A stretch of 64,000 nt of DNA, taken from NCBI GenBank assembly GCA_035405785.1, contig DAONJS010000001.1, forward strand, positions 1 through 64,000. Direction: 5' to 3'. Made by a program: the position numbers and the translations under genes. The stretch comes from BPGX01 sp035405785. GTDB taxonomy: Bacteria; Bacteroidota; Bacteroidia; B-17B0; Aurantibacillaceae. Positions 35,401 through 43,756 of this stretch are shown here, in pieces (the first letter of the stretch is position 1; the number at the start of each line of letters is the position of its first letter). The notes under the pieces were generated by a model, which saw only the letters and a program-made list of their open reading frames with translations, was not told the DNA's origin and did no database searches.

Positions 35401-37204
35401 TAATGTTAGGAATAATTGTACTGGAAGCATTTGAAGAAAAACCAGATGGACCAGCCCAAGTATATGAGGTAGCACCACTTGCTGTTAATGTCAATGTGTT
35501 CCCTGCACAAATAGGATTTGAATTAGTGGTAATACCTAATGTTGGTGTTGGGTTTACTGTAATAGTTACTGGGGTTCTGGTAGTGCTTAAGCAAGAAGGA
35601 TTGCTTTGAGATTGTACTTCAACATAGTATGTTGTAGTTGTTGAAGGAGAAACAGAAAGTGGAGCAGAACCAATGGAAGCACCTCCGCTTGGCGTTGTAA
35701 AAACATTGTAATTATATCCGCTTACCGTATTTGTTACAGCAATTGTTGCAGATTGTCCGGCGCAAATTGGATTTGGTGTTGCAGTAAGTGTAGGTACTAC
35801 AGATAAATTACAATTTAAACAATGAACATTTGTTGTAGGGGTTAGATTATTTACTATTGGTGAAAAAGCGGCTTCAGAAGCTGGAGCGTAAGTTGATGTA
35901 GCAACGGCTTGAAAAGTAATGTTGTAACTTGTAGTACCAGGATTGATTGAAGTATTTGTACACCCTGATACACTAACACCAATATCCCCATTTTGGTCAG
36001 TTCTGATAACATTGTAATTAAACCCAGTAACCTGTTGGTCAGTATTAACTAAAAAATACCCCTGATCAGACGGAACAATTCCACCTTTTGGTAAAATTGC
36101 AGAAAGTCCTATTGGAGCGTATGCTTTTCCTAACATAATTGCTCCGGTAGAACTATTCATTTTAATTATTGCAGAATTTAATGTTGGAATTAGTCCGGAA
36201 ATTCTCCATCCTATAAAAGAATAATTTCCATCGGAGTTTTCCATTAAATTTTGAATCACATATTGTGTTGGGGGAAATGCAGAACCGTTAATTCTTCTGC
36301 CAAATAGCTGTGAAGCAGATCCGGATGTACCATCTAATCTGGCAACAAAGGCATGCACATCATCAGAACCGCCTATTAAAAAATGCCCATTACTTAATGT
36401 TTTTACACCATTGATCATTTGTGATGTTGAGTTTCCGTTTCCAAATCTATTGATAAATATATTTGCACCGGTTGTTTTATCTACTTTGACTAAGAAAGCA
36501 TCTCTTGGATAATCTCCATTACTTGGTGATTGTGATAAATCAGAAGACATTCCTACTAACAAATAACCATTTGAAGATTCGGCACAATCCATAAAATAAT
36601 TTTCATCAGTATTTCCGGTACCAATTGTCCAAACTCTGCTCCATTGAAGGGTTCCTGAACTATTAACTTTTACTGCAAAAAAACTGGTTGTATCTACAGT
36701 ATTGGCGCTCACGCCATCCCAGAAATAATCAACTCCACCTACTGCTAAAAATCCACCATCAGAGGTTTCTATAATAGAATTAAAAAATTCATTAGAGGCA
36801 TTCCCGCTTGGTTTATCTGGCAATAAATATCGCTTTGCCCAGATTACATTTCCTGAGTTATCAACTCTGACAATAATTGCACCTCCGCTTGAAGATTGCC
36901 CGCAGGTAACAAAGCCACCTGTGCTTACATTTTTCAAGTCATTAAAAGCCGTGGCAATACCACCTGTATAAGATTTTGCCCAAAGAAAGCCGCCTGTGTT
37001 GTCTAATTTTACGATGTTTCCATAATATGGAATAAAAGAAGCATTAGTACCCGAAAAAACATATTCATTGGCTGGCGTTACAACCATATTTCCAGCAATA
37101 TCAAAACTTGCTATGTCATAACTAATTCTAAATGTGGATTGTGGAAAAAGCTGATTGTATAAGGAAAATACAACAGCAAAAAAGTAAAAAGATATTTTTT
37201 TCAT
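32438..37204 (-). CDS. Large repeat surface protein with CHU_C (T9SS) C-terminus
   Basis: A 1588-residue secreted protein. It has a signal peptide (about residues 1-22). The N-terminal 430 residues are beta-propeller-like repeats with the pattern GGFxxxGxxxxG..AxxxRxDxxGNVxWAKxY. Two Ig-like repeats with PxCAGNTLxL follow, then eight tandem units of about 79 residues (TC..Q..A....SYxWxGxGIxSG...AT..V...GxYTLxVTNxxNGC). Two further short Ig-like domains precede a CHU_C sorting domain (NIFSPNGDNNNDELCVYG to DRWGEKVFETTDKNACWDG). It is probably a gliding or attachment adhesin exported by T9SS with the adjacent SprF. The compositional bias to Thr, Ser, Asn and Gly is strong. Confidence 0.92.
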   Translation of the reverse strand: MKKISFYFFAVVFSLYNQLFPQSTFRISYDIASFDIAGNMVVTPANEYVFSGTNASFIPYYGNIVKLDNTGGFLWAKSYTGGIATAFNDLKNVSTGGFVTCGQSSSGGAIIVRVDNSGNVIWAKRYLLPDKPSGNASNEFFNSIIETSDGGFLAVGGVDYFWDGVSANTVDTTSFFAVKVNSSGTLQWSRVWTIGTGNTDENYFMDCAESSNGYLLVGMSSDLSQSPSNGDYPRDAFLVKVDKTTGANIFINRFGNGNSTSQMINGVKTLSNGHFLIGGSDDVHAFVARLDGTSGSASQLFGRRINGSAFPPTQYVIQNLMENSDGNYSFIGWRISGLIPTLNSAIIKMNSSTGAIMLGKAYAPIGLSAILPKGGIVPSDQGYFLVNTDQQVTGFNYNVIRTDQNGDIGVSVSGCTNTSINPGTTSYNITFQAVATSTYAPASEAAFSPIVNNLTPTTNVHCLNCNLSVVPTLTATPNPICAGQSATIAVTNTVSGYNYNVFTTPSGGASIGSAPLSVSPSTTTTYYVEVQSQSNPSCLSTTRTPVTITVNPTPTLGITTNSNPICAGNTLTLTASGATSYTWAGPSGFSSNASSTIIPNISLSNGGTYTLTGSTSGCSTVALVSITVNPTPSPTASANSPLCAGNTLSLNASPNGLSSYNWSGPSSFTSAVQNPTIGSVSTANSGTYTLTVTNSSGCSASTTLSVTVNNGPSVSTTASGTITCSNPTVQIIGTTTTSPASYTWTGTGIVSGANSATAVVNQPGTFTLTVAGVSGCPTITNVIVSSNTSTPNISASSSGSITCAINTVQIVGSSTTSPVSYSWTGSGIVSGANSATAVVNAGGNYTLNVTNTSNGCSSSTVITVNTNTTLPTVNAGSNQTLTCLSSSVTLIGSANPSTVIPTWLGGVCGSTNSFTTSACSPNIYTLSVTNPANGCVNQSTVQVFADVNVPSVSLSGSGTITCINPTVQIIATTTSSPVSYTWSGPGIINGNGTATITVNASGNYSLTVTNTSNGCSSSTSYSVTIDNTPPSPTISVSNTITCSNTTATVIANPGTGSFNYTWTGNGITNGQGTSTIEVNQGGTYTLNIVNTTNGCSTSATVAVMSNTTAPSITTSPSTQTLSCATPTSQIVASGSSISYTWNGSGIVSGANSATVTINNPGTYTVIGTAANGCTAVATASVFPDSNAPNITLSASNETITCSNPSPTITASTGTMTNVSFTWTPSTGISGPTNTSTATFTSSGTYTLIVTNNSNGCSTYTTVSISTNTTPPNVSTSVSNSITCNTTTAQVVAFTTDSPVSYSWLGSGIVSGLGTGTIVVNQGGTFTVTVTNTSTGCSYSTTINVPSNMNLPININGATTLCSGQTTTLNATGATSYTWSTGDNTSSIVISPSVSTTYSVVGTNGICTGTAIANITVNNTPTVSVTPTSATIQVTESIGLQASGATSYSWIPSDGLNSDNIYNPVASPTVTTFYCVYGTTNGCTDSVCVKITVDNNCGDLFVPNIFSPNGDNNNDELCVYGTKCIVKDYLLVIYDRWGEKVFETTDKNACWDGTYKGKELNGATFVYYIKGTKYDNTLIEKKGNVTLVR
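33160..35070 (-). repeat. Eight tandem ~237-bp repeats within the adhesin gene
   Basis: Eight successive coding units of about 79 residues share a start like TITC (or TLTC) and an end like NTxxPxI/V. They are clearly related but diverged, since no two are identical in protein sequence. Unit 3 has the most divergent core (PTWLGGVCGSTNSF). The arrangement fits domain duplication with later drift, and not recent expansion. Confidence 0.75.
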
Positions 37205-37228
37205 AAACTAAATTTTTTAAAATTTGTG

Positions 37229-37236
37229 CAAATATA
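37229..37236 (-). promoter_or_regulatory. -7 box of adhesin-sprF operon (TATATTTG)
   Basis: The minus strand has TATATTTG, a full TAnnTTTG match, 24 nt before the ATG at 37204. It should drive both the repeat protein and the sprF-like gene. Confidence 0.5.
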
Positions 37237-37299
37237 AGAAATTTTAAATTAAATAATAATAAGACAACTTAATGTATTTTTATACCCTCAATTTAATGA

Positions 37300-37782
37300 A
37301 TGAAAAATAAAGTTTATTTAAGTATTGGTAGTAATATCTATCCGAGAATTGTTTATATTCATCAGGCAATTGCTGCAATTGAAAAATATATTGGAAAAAT
37401 TATTTCCAAATCTTCTATACATCAAACAATTCCCTGGAACATGCCAGAAAATACGCCGTTTTTTTACAACCTTTGTTTGATTACAGAAACTCAATTGTCT
37501 CCCGATGATATTTTAGACAAAATTATTTTCATTGAAAAGCAATTAGGCAGAATAAAAAAAACAAACTCTGATCAAATTTATCAATCCAGAACAATTGATA
37601 TTGATATTTTGCTGTTTAATGATGAAATTATTGATAAAACAAATTTGAAAATTCCACATATTCATTTACATGAAAGATTGTTTGTACTACTGCCATTATC
37701 AGAAATAGCAGATGAATTAGAACACCCTGTATTAAAGAAAAAAATTAAAGAGTTATTATATGATCAATTACTTGTGCGTTGA
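37300..37782 (+). CDS. folK: 2-amino-4-hydroxy-6-hydroxymethyldihydropteridine pyrophosphokinase
   Basis: A 160-residue HPPK that adds pyrophosphate to the hydroxymethyl pterin in folate synthesis. Family motifs are the N-terminal YLSIGSNIYPR, then FFYNLCLITETQLSPDDIL and the signature QSRTIDIDILLF, followed by PHIHLHERLFVLLPLSEIA. Length is normal. Its 3' end overlaps the next kinase gene by 23 nt. Confidence 0.95.
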   Translation: MKNKVYLSIGSNIYPRIVYIHQAIAAIEKYIGKIISKSSIHQTIPWNMPENTPFFYNLCLITETQLSPDDILDKIIFIEKQLGRIKKTNSDQIYQSRTIDIDILLFNDEIIDKTNLKIPHIHLHERLFVLLPLSEIADELEHPVLKKKIKELLYDQLLVR

Positions 37783-38359
37783 AGGGATTATAGGAAGCGG
37801 CAAAACAAGTTTATGTTTTGCATTGGAAAGGTATTTTTCTTCAATTAAGAAAACTTTTTTATTAAAGGAAAAGTTTGAAGACAAAAAATTATTAGAATTA
37901 TTTTATCAGCAACCTCAAAAATATTCTGTGCTAACTGAATACAGTTTTTTAATTGATAGATTTCATCAGCTTTACACTTACTTTCAATATCATCAGAATA
38001 ATATTACTGTTTCAGATTTTTGTTTCAAAAAATGTTTGTGGTTTGCAGAAACAAATTTAAATATTCATCAGTTTGAAGAATATAAAAAACATTATTATCA
38101 ATTGGAACAAGATTTACAATTACCTCAATATGTAGTTATTTATCTGGATGTAAAACCAGAACAGGCCTATCAAAATATCTTACAAAGAAACAGAACCATT
38201 GAAAAAAATATAAGTATCGCTTATCTGGAAAAACTATATTCCATTTACTCAAAAAATATTCCGAAATTAGATGTGCCTGTAATTTCTATAAATGTAAAAA
38301 ATTACGATAATCTTTTAGAAGAGTGTCTTAATGAACTGAAAACAATGAATTACATTTAA
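37760..38359 (+). CDS. Deoxynucleoside kinase
   Basis: A 199-residue kinase of the deoxyadenosine/deoxyguanosine kinase family, acting in nucleotide salvage. The P-loop EGIIGSGKTSLCFALE is at residues 8-23. VSDFCFKKCLWFAETNLN contains the DRS-like motif region (here SDFCF), and VIYLDVKPEQAYQNILQRNR carries the LID arginines. The folK-dNK pair with overlapping frames is a common arrangement in Bacteroidota. Its stop codon shares a TTAA with the convergent porU. Confidence 0.88.
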   Translation: MINYLCVEGIIGSGKTSLCFALERYFSSIKKTFLLKEKFEDKKLLELFYQQPQKYSVLTEYSFLIDRFHQLYTYFQYHQNNITVSDFCFKKCLWFAETNLNIHQFEEYKKHYYQLEQDLQLPQYVVIYLDVKPEQAYQNILQRNRTIEKNISIAYLEKLYSIYSKNIPKLDVPVISINVKNYDNLLEECLNELKTMNYI

Positions 38360-41300
38360 TTCAAAATAACTAACTTCTCAATTTTTTCTGCTTTTTTATA
38401 ATTGCTGTCTGTAATAGTTACTCTGTAAATATATACTCCTTTTGCTAATTTATCTCCATAATCATCTCTGCCATCCCATTCAATTCCATCATCTCTGAAT
38501 CCGGTTGCAAATCCTTTTTTTGTTATTGTTTTTACTAATTTTCCAGTTACAGTAAATATCTCAATTTTAATATTTATATAATCACAACTGGTGTTGTATT
38601 CAAACATAAATTTTGTTTTAGTAGTAAAAGGATTTGGATAATTCAATACATGATTCAATGCTAATGCTTCATCTTTTGCTACAATAAAATCTATTTTTGC
38701 AGTGTTGCTGTTGTTATTTATATCCCACGCTTTTAATGATAACTGATGACTGCCTTCAGATAAATTACTAAATGGATATTTTATTTTTCCTTTTTGATAA
38801 CTATTTAATTCGTATTCAAAATAATCATTCAAATTAATTTGTTTATTATTATCTAACACAGCAGTAATGTCGTGTCCAATGCTTGTTCCTGTAATGTTAA
38901 TACCACTACTATCTATAATTTCAGAGAATAAAACAGGGTTTTGATTAGTTGTTCCACCAGATACAAATTTTTTATCATTTAAATAAAGAGAAACTTGTGG
39001 TGGTTGATTATCCGGAACAGCATTTGGATTAGATCCACCGATGTAAAATTTTGTGGTATATCCAATGGCATCATCTATTCCATTTTGTGCATAAAAGGAC
39101 ATTCTACTGGTATCTATATTGTAATTTATATCTTTTGGAACTATAAATGAAAAAGTAAAATCTCCATTTTTTATTTCAACTTTTCCTTTGAATAATATAT
39201 TTTTTTGAGCAACAAATGTAAAAGTTTTTCCACTTACAACGGACTCTGCTTTATTTCCCAAACAAGCAATAACCTGTGGTTTATCAAAAACTGTAGGATA
39301 AATTATGCCATTAAAGTTACTCAGTTTATTACCTTGTTTATCAGCAATAAAACCTGAAACGGTAACCTTTGATAAGGATTTTAAGGTATCTTTAGGAGTA
39401 GATGAAATAGTGTTGTTATTGATAGAAGTGATGATAATTTTTTTTCGTGGATAAGCAAGAGTAAGTGCAGGATCTCCAATTAAATGAAAGTTTAAAAAAT
39501 AAAATCCGATATTTGTTTTAATCTTTGTGTTTTTTACAATATCCCCTAATGCCATGTGATTGCCGTTTGGAAGAGTATCTAAAATTTCTTCAAATAATTT
39601 TTGTGATAACCAAAAATTTGTAGAAGCATAAGCCAATCTAACCGTTGAAAATAATGCAATAGCACAACCATTTGCTTGCAAAAAGCATTGCTCTCCCGCA
39701 GATACTCTGTCAGGGTCATCAAAGCGAGTAAACTCACAGGTAGCAGTAATAAACAAAGGCATGTTATTGATATTTTTGTAAGAATTGATTTGAAAAAGTT
39801 CTAAAAATGCCTCATGTCCAAGCCCCACTTCATTACCGTGTCCAGTATAATTGACAACCAAAGAACCTTTTTCAAATGCTCTATCAAAAGCCGCTGTTGC
39901 ATCAGGAATTCTGTTTCCACCAGGAACTGTTATCTGCTGATAGGCATCAGCCATTATTTTATTGACATTATATTCAGGATGAAGTTTTGAAATATATTTG
40001 CTCAAACTATCTGCCTGCCACATGTGTAATTGTGCATCACCATCATCTCCAAAAAAGGTGAACCATGTTCTCCAGTCGCCTTGTGGATAATCATTTCCAG
40101 TTAATGTGCAACAGTTATCATTACTTTGAATAGAAAAATTAGTATTCTTTTTGTAGTATGCTTTTACTTTATTGACTGCATTTTGTGCTTGCACAGAATT
40201 AAAAACAGTAAATCTGCCTACACCAATATCTACAATAGAATTAGACCAGTCATCACCTTCATTGTCATCTAACCAACCATAAAAATCATCTGTAACAGTT
40301 GATAATGTTGGTGATAATGAATAACCTGTCTCATAAACAGGAATTAAATTACTGGAACCTGTTGTTCTGTCTTTATTAAAATAAGAACCATCGCCAAACA
40401 ATAATAAATATCGGGGACTTGTATTGCCGGGATTTTTTTCTCCGTTTCTTTTGTATAACATTCTCACAAATTCACGAATAGAAGTAGCATCTCTGTTTCC
40501 GCTTGAAAATTCATTATATACTTCTTCAGTTGTAACTACTGCATAAGTAAGTCCTTCTTCTTGCTGATGAAGAGTTGCAAGTTCTAATGCTTGTTGTTTG
40601 AATTGTGGAGGTGTAACAATTATATAATCTGCTTGAGTGATACTGTGTAAATTTTGATTATCAATTTTTTTGATAAATACAGGTTTTTGAAAATCATTAG
40701 GAGAAAAAATAATATATTGATGAAGTGTATCTGATGGTGCATCAAATGTAATGTATCCTGTATTGAGATTGTATTGCTGATTAAATGGATGAATATAGTC
40801 CGTAATATCCCATATTTGAGCATTAGAAAAACTTGTAGCAATGGAGTAAGTAGTTATTCTACCGGGAGCAACTGTTCTTTTATCTCTAAATTCAAATGCT
40901 TTTCCATTATACACTAAATATCTTCTTGCATTAAAAATAATTTTATCTAACCATGCTACTGCATTGGAAGTATTCTTTGTAAAATTAAATGTAATTAAAG
41001 TTGGATTATTGTTAGATGGATTAATTTTACATTGATTAGCAACCGAAGCATAATCAGCAAGATAATTAGAGGTTTGCACAGCATTTGCAGTAAAAGTAAA
41101 ACTTGAACCATTAAAATTCCATGTATAATTTGAAACAATATCTGAACGGGCGGCTAAACTTAAAAATGCTTTAATACTATCGCCCACTACAAAATTTCCA
41201 TCTGTAAAAGGAAAAGAATAAGATGTTTGTAAATCAAAGTATTCGCCATAAAAATCAGGACCGCTCTTTAAAAAATTACTGGCATCTACTTCATGAAAAT

Positions 41301-42285
41301 TAATGTAATCATACGAATTAGTTGTGTAGTTAGGAATTGATGTAATAGAATAATTGCTTATTCTTAAACCATTCGTGTTGTCTATATTCAAAAAATAAAA
41401 TGCAGAATCGGAGTAACGATGATTAAAATGATAATAATCTAAACAAGCATAAGGAACACTGTATGGAAATTGTGATTTTCTAATCCAACTATCACTGCCT
41501 TTTCCATAAAATAAAATGTAATCATTATCATCAAATACACCATCACTTTCACCAAATACATAAATAGCATTTTCCTGTAAATCATCATAACGAAATTTGT
41601 TATTTTTGGGATTTACCATTTCGCCGCCATTTCCAAATATTCTTATATTACGTGGGTCTATTTGTGATACATCAATGCCCATTGATTGCAAAAAGTTTTT
41701 ATCAATTTTGTAAATGCCTGAATTTTTAATTCCAATTTTATACCAATTCCCATTAGCCAATACAGATTGATTTGTAAAGCTTTGTGTTGAAGCAGGTATC
41801 GTTTTGTTAGATGCAAACTTTTGCCATTCTATTTCAAATTTTTGTAGAAATTCAATTTCTCCACTTTCATTTTTTCTAAATGGAATGATATATGCACTCC
41901 ATAATTTATTTTTTCCAGAAAAACCATTTAAATACTTTACTTTAAAATCCTTATCAATATAATCAGAAAAGTATCTTTTTACAATTTGTGCTTCCTGATA
42001 ATTAAGTTTTCTGACATTAGTGGGTTTAACACTTGCAATAGCGTCTTCATTGATAGAGGTTGAGAAAGTTTTAACCCATATTGGTAAATTATTCATTTCA
42101 GGATCATAAACTGCACCTAAAATTTCTATTGGAAATACAGGATCATTTTCATGTATAACAATTTCAGGAAATGAGTTTGAATGAAGAATGGTAGTATTTT
42201 GAGAAGGAGTGATATTTCTTTGTGCCTGAATATTCAAAATCCCCAAAGATAACAAAACAATATACCAAAGATGTTTTATTTGCAT
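38356..42285 (-). CDS. porU: Type IX secretion system sortase PorU (C25 gingipain-like)
   Basis: A 1309-residue outer-membrane cysteine protease that removes the C-terminal signal of T9SS cargo and links cargo to the surface. It has a signal peptide (about residues 1-20), a long N-terminal beta region, then a peptidase C25 domain with catalytic H816 (YTGHGNEVG) and C850 (TATCEFTRFDD). After it come beta domains and a type A-like C-terminal sorting region (VLNYPNPFTTKTKFMFEY to GVYIYRVTITDSNYKKAEKI). PorV, its usual partner, is not adjacent. A -7 box (TAAATTTG) lies upstream. Confidence 0.93.
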   Translation of the reverse strand: MQIKHLWYIVLLSLGILNIQAQRNITPSQNTTILHSNSFPEIVIHENDPVFPIEILGAVYDPEMNNLPIWVKTFSTSINEDAIASVKPTNVRKLNYQEAQIVKRYFSDYIDKDFKVKYLNGFSGKNKLWSAYIIPFRKNESGEIEFLQKFEIEWQKFASNKTIPASTQSFTNQSVLANGNWYKIGIKNSGIYKIDKNFLQSMGIDVSQIDPRNIRIFGNGGEMVNPKNNKFRYDDLQENAIYVFGESDGVFDDNDYILFYGKGSDSWIRKSQFPYSVPYACLDYYHFNHRYSDSAFYFLNIDNTNGLRISNYSITSIPNYTTNSYDYINFHEVDASNFLKSGPDFYGEYFDLQTSYSFPFTDGNFVVGDSIKAFLSLAARSDIVSNYTWNFNGSSFTFTANAVQTSNYLADYASVANQCKINPSNNNPTLITFNFTKNTSNAVAWLDKIIFNARRYLVYNGKAFEFRDKRTVAPGRITTYSIATSFSNAQIWDITDYIHPFNQQYNLNTGYITFDAPSDTLHQYIIFSPNDFQKPVFIKKIDNQNLHSITQADYIIVTPPQFKQQALELATLHQQEEGLTYAVVTTEEVYNEFSSGNRDATSIREFVRMLYKRNGEKNPGNTSPRYLLLFGDGSYFNKDRTTGSSNLIPVYETGYSLSPTLSTVTDDFYGWLDDNEGDDWSNSIVDIGVGRFTVFNSVQAQNAVNKVKAYYKKNTNFSIQSNDNCCTLTGNDYPQGDWRTWFTFFGDDGDAQLHMWQADSLSKYISKLHPEYNVNKIMADAYQQITVPGGNRIPDATAAFDRAFEKGSLVVNYTGHGNEVGLGHEAFLELFQINSYKNINNMPLFITATCEFTRFDDPDRVSAGEQCFLQANGCAIALFSTVRLAYASTNFWLSQKLFEEILDTLPNGNHMALGDIVKNTKIKTNIGFYFLNFHLIGDPALTLAYPRKKIIITSINNNTISSTPKDTLKSLSKVTVSGFIADKQGNKLSNFNGIIYPTVFDKPQVIACLGNKAESVVSGKTFTFVAQKNILFKGKVEIKNGDFTFSFIVPKDINYNIDTSRMSFYAQNGIDDAIGYTTKFYIGGSNPNAVPDNQPPQVSLYLNDKKFVSGGTTNQNPVLFSEIIDSSGINITGTSIGHDITAVLDNNKQINLNDYFEYELNSYQKGKIKYPFSNLSEGSHQLSLKAWDINNNSNTAKIDFIVAKDEALALNHVLNYPNPFTTKTKFMFEYNTSCDYINIKIEIFTVTGKLVKTITKKGFATGFRDDGIEWDGRDDYGDKLAKGVYIYRVTITDSNYKKAEKIEKLVILN

Positions 42286-42687
42286 AAATTTAATTGTGAT
42301 TTTATTAAACGATTATAGAATGTAATTATTGTAAATAATTGCCACAAATTTACTTATTTAGTTTTTAGTGCCGACGCTTGCGGTCGGCATGCTGACATTT
42401 ATCGTCAGCATTTTGAGTTGTGTAGCTAATATTATGAGGTCATTAGAGCGAAGCAATTTCTTGAAGCAAGTATTCATCATTGCGAGGGCGAAAGCCCGAA
42501 GCAATCTCGTAATTGTTATGTTGATAATACTTTTGAGATTGCTTCGCTTTGTTCGCAATGACGGTAATAATTGATTTTTATTTCGCTCTGCTCTTAATGA
42601 AAAAAATGAGCATTGAACATTGAGCATTGAAAAAAACAAACAATGTAAGGGCGAATGGCGATACGCCTCTACTCAAAACTAATACAC
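42286..42687. repeat. Repeat block between porU and pheS
   Basis: No gene is seen in 402 nt. It holds the porU promoter box (42345-42352). A GTGCCGACGCTTGCGGTCGG element is at 42368-42417, and a half-copy (GTCATTAGAGCGAAGCAATTTC) is near 42437-42465. A full GTCATTGCGAG/CGCAATGACGG palindromic element is at 42476-42564. A GAGCATTGAACATTGAGCATT tract is at 42607-42630, and a GGGCGAATGGCGATACGCC palindrome is at 42645-42683. The same set of element types occurs at 7.3-7.6 and 16.0-16.2 kb. Confidence 0.7.
42345..42352 (-). promoter_or_regulatory. -7 box of porU (TAAATTTG)
   Basis: The minus strand has TAAATTTG, a full TAnnTTTG match, about 60 nt before the porU ATG. That leader would be longer than at most genes in this window. 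Confidence 0.45.
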
Positions 42688-43740
42688 CTACACCCTTTCA
42701 TTTGAAAACTGGCTTAAAAATCTCCAATCGTTTTCAAAAAATAATCTTAAATCGTTTATTCTATATTTCAACATAGTTATTCTTTCTATACCCATTCCAA
42801 AAGCATATCCCGTATATTTTCTGGAAGAAATACCACAATTATCTAATACTTTTGGATCTACCATTCCACATCCTAAAATTTCTACCCAACCAGTGTGCTT
42901 ACAAACGGAACATCCTTCACCATTGCAAATGGTGCAACTAATATCTACTTCGGCACTTGGCTCTGTAAAAGGAAAATAACTTGGTCTCATTCTCATTTTC
43001 ACATCTTGTCCAAACATTTCTTTAATAAAGTATAACAAAGTTGTTTTCAAATCAGCAAAAGAAACATTTTCATCAACATACAACCCTTCTACTTGATGAA
43101 ACTGACAATGTGCCCGAGCACTTATTGTTTCATTACGATACACTCTGCCCGGACATATAATTCTGATTGGCGGTTCATTATTTTCCATCACACGAATTTG
43201 CACGCTGGATGTTTGAGTTCTAAGCATCAATAAATCCTGTGTAAAATCATGAGTATTTTGTTCAATATAAAAAGTGTCTTGCATATCTCTTGCAGGATGA
43301 TCGGGCGGTGTGTTTAATGCAGTAAAATTATGCCAGTCATCTTCAATTTCAGGGCCATCGCTTACTACAAATCCTATTTTAGAAAAGATATTGATAATCT
43401 CATTTTTCACAATTGTCAAAGGATGCAAACTCCCATTTTGCACTAAATTTAATTCTAAACTTAAATCATCTAAAATCTTGTCATTACTTAGAGATTTTTC
43501 TGACTCAAATTTTTCTTTATGATTATCAAAGATTTGTTGAGCTTCTTGTTTTAAATGATTGATGAGTTTTCCTAATTCTTTTTTTTGTTGAATATCTGTA
43601 ATAGTTTTAAATTCATCCATGAGTTGTTGAACAATTCCTTTTTTACTTAACCATTTTAAGCGAAATTGTTCTAATTCATCTGCATTTGAAATTTTTTCAA
43701 TTTGTAATTCGTTTAAATAATTTGCAATTTTGTCTTTCAT
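42688..43740 (-). CDS. pheS: Phenylalanyl-tRNA synthetase alpha subunit
   Basis: A class II synthetase subunit, 350 residues. An N-terminal coiled coil covers about residues 1-85, and the catalytic domain contains HPARDMQDTFYIE, ICPGRVYRNETISARAHCQFHQ (motif 2) and a GxGxGxER-like motif 3 (FGMGIERITML). The catalytic domain has a Cys-rich insertion CTICNGEGCSVC that looks like a four-cysteine metal site and is seen in some bacterial PheS. pheT is not adjacent. Its promoter may overlap the divergent gene: minus-strand TAACTTTA at 43761-43768 is one mismatch from consensus. Confidence 0.95.
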   Translation of the reverse strand: MKDKIANYLNELQIEKISNADELEQFRLKWLSKKGIVQQLMDEFKTITDIQQKKELGKLINHLKQEAQQIFDNHKEKFESEKSLSNDKILDDLSLELNLVQNGSLHPLTIVKNEIINIFSKIGFVVSDGPEIEDDWHNFTALNTPPDHPARDMQDTFYIEQNTHDFTQDLLMLRTQTSSVQIRVMENNEPPIRIICPGRVYRNETISARAHCQFHQVEGLYVDENVSFADLKTTLLYFIKEMFGQDVKMRMRPSYFPFTEPSAEVDISCTICNGEGCSVCKHTGWVEILGCGMVDPKVLDNCGISSRKYTGYAFGMGIERITMLKYRINDLRLFFENDWRFLSQFSNERV

Positions 43741-43756
43741 AATTAAAAAAATTGAA

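Noticed and set aside
42358..42639. Open frames on both strands in the porU-pheS gap
   Set aside because: Both are translations of palindromic repeats (for example RLLRFVRNDG from CTCGCAATGACGG) that are also present in other gaps.
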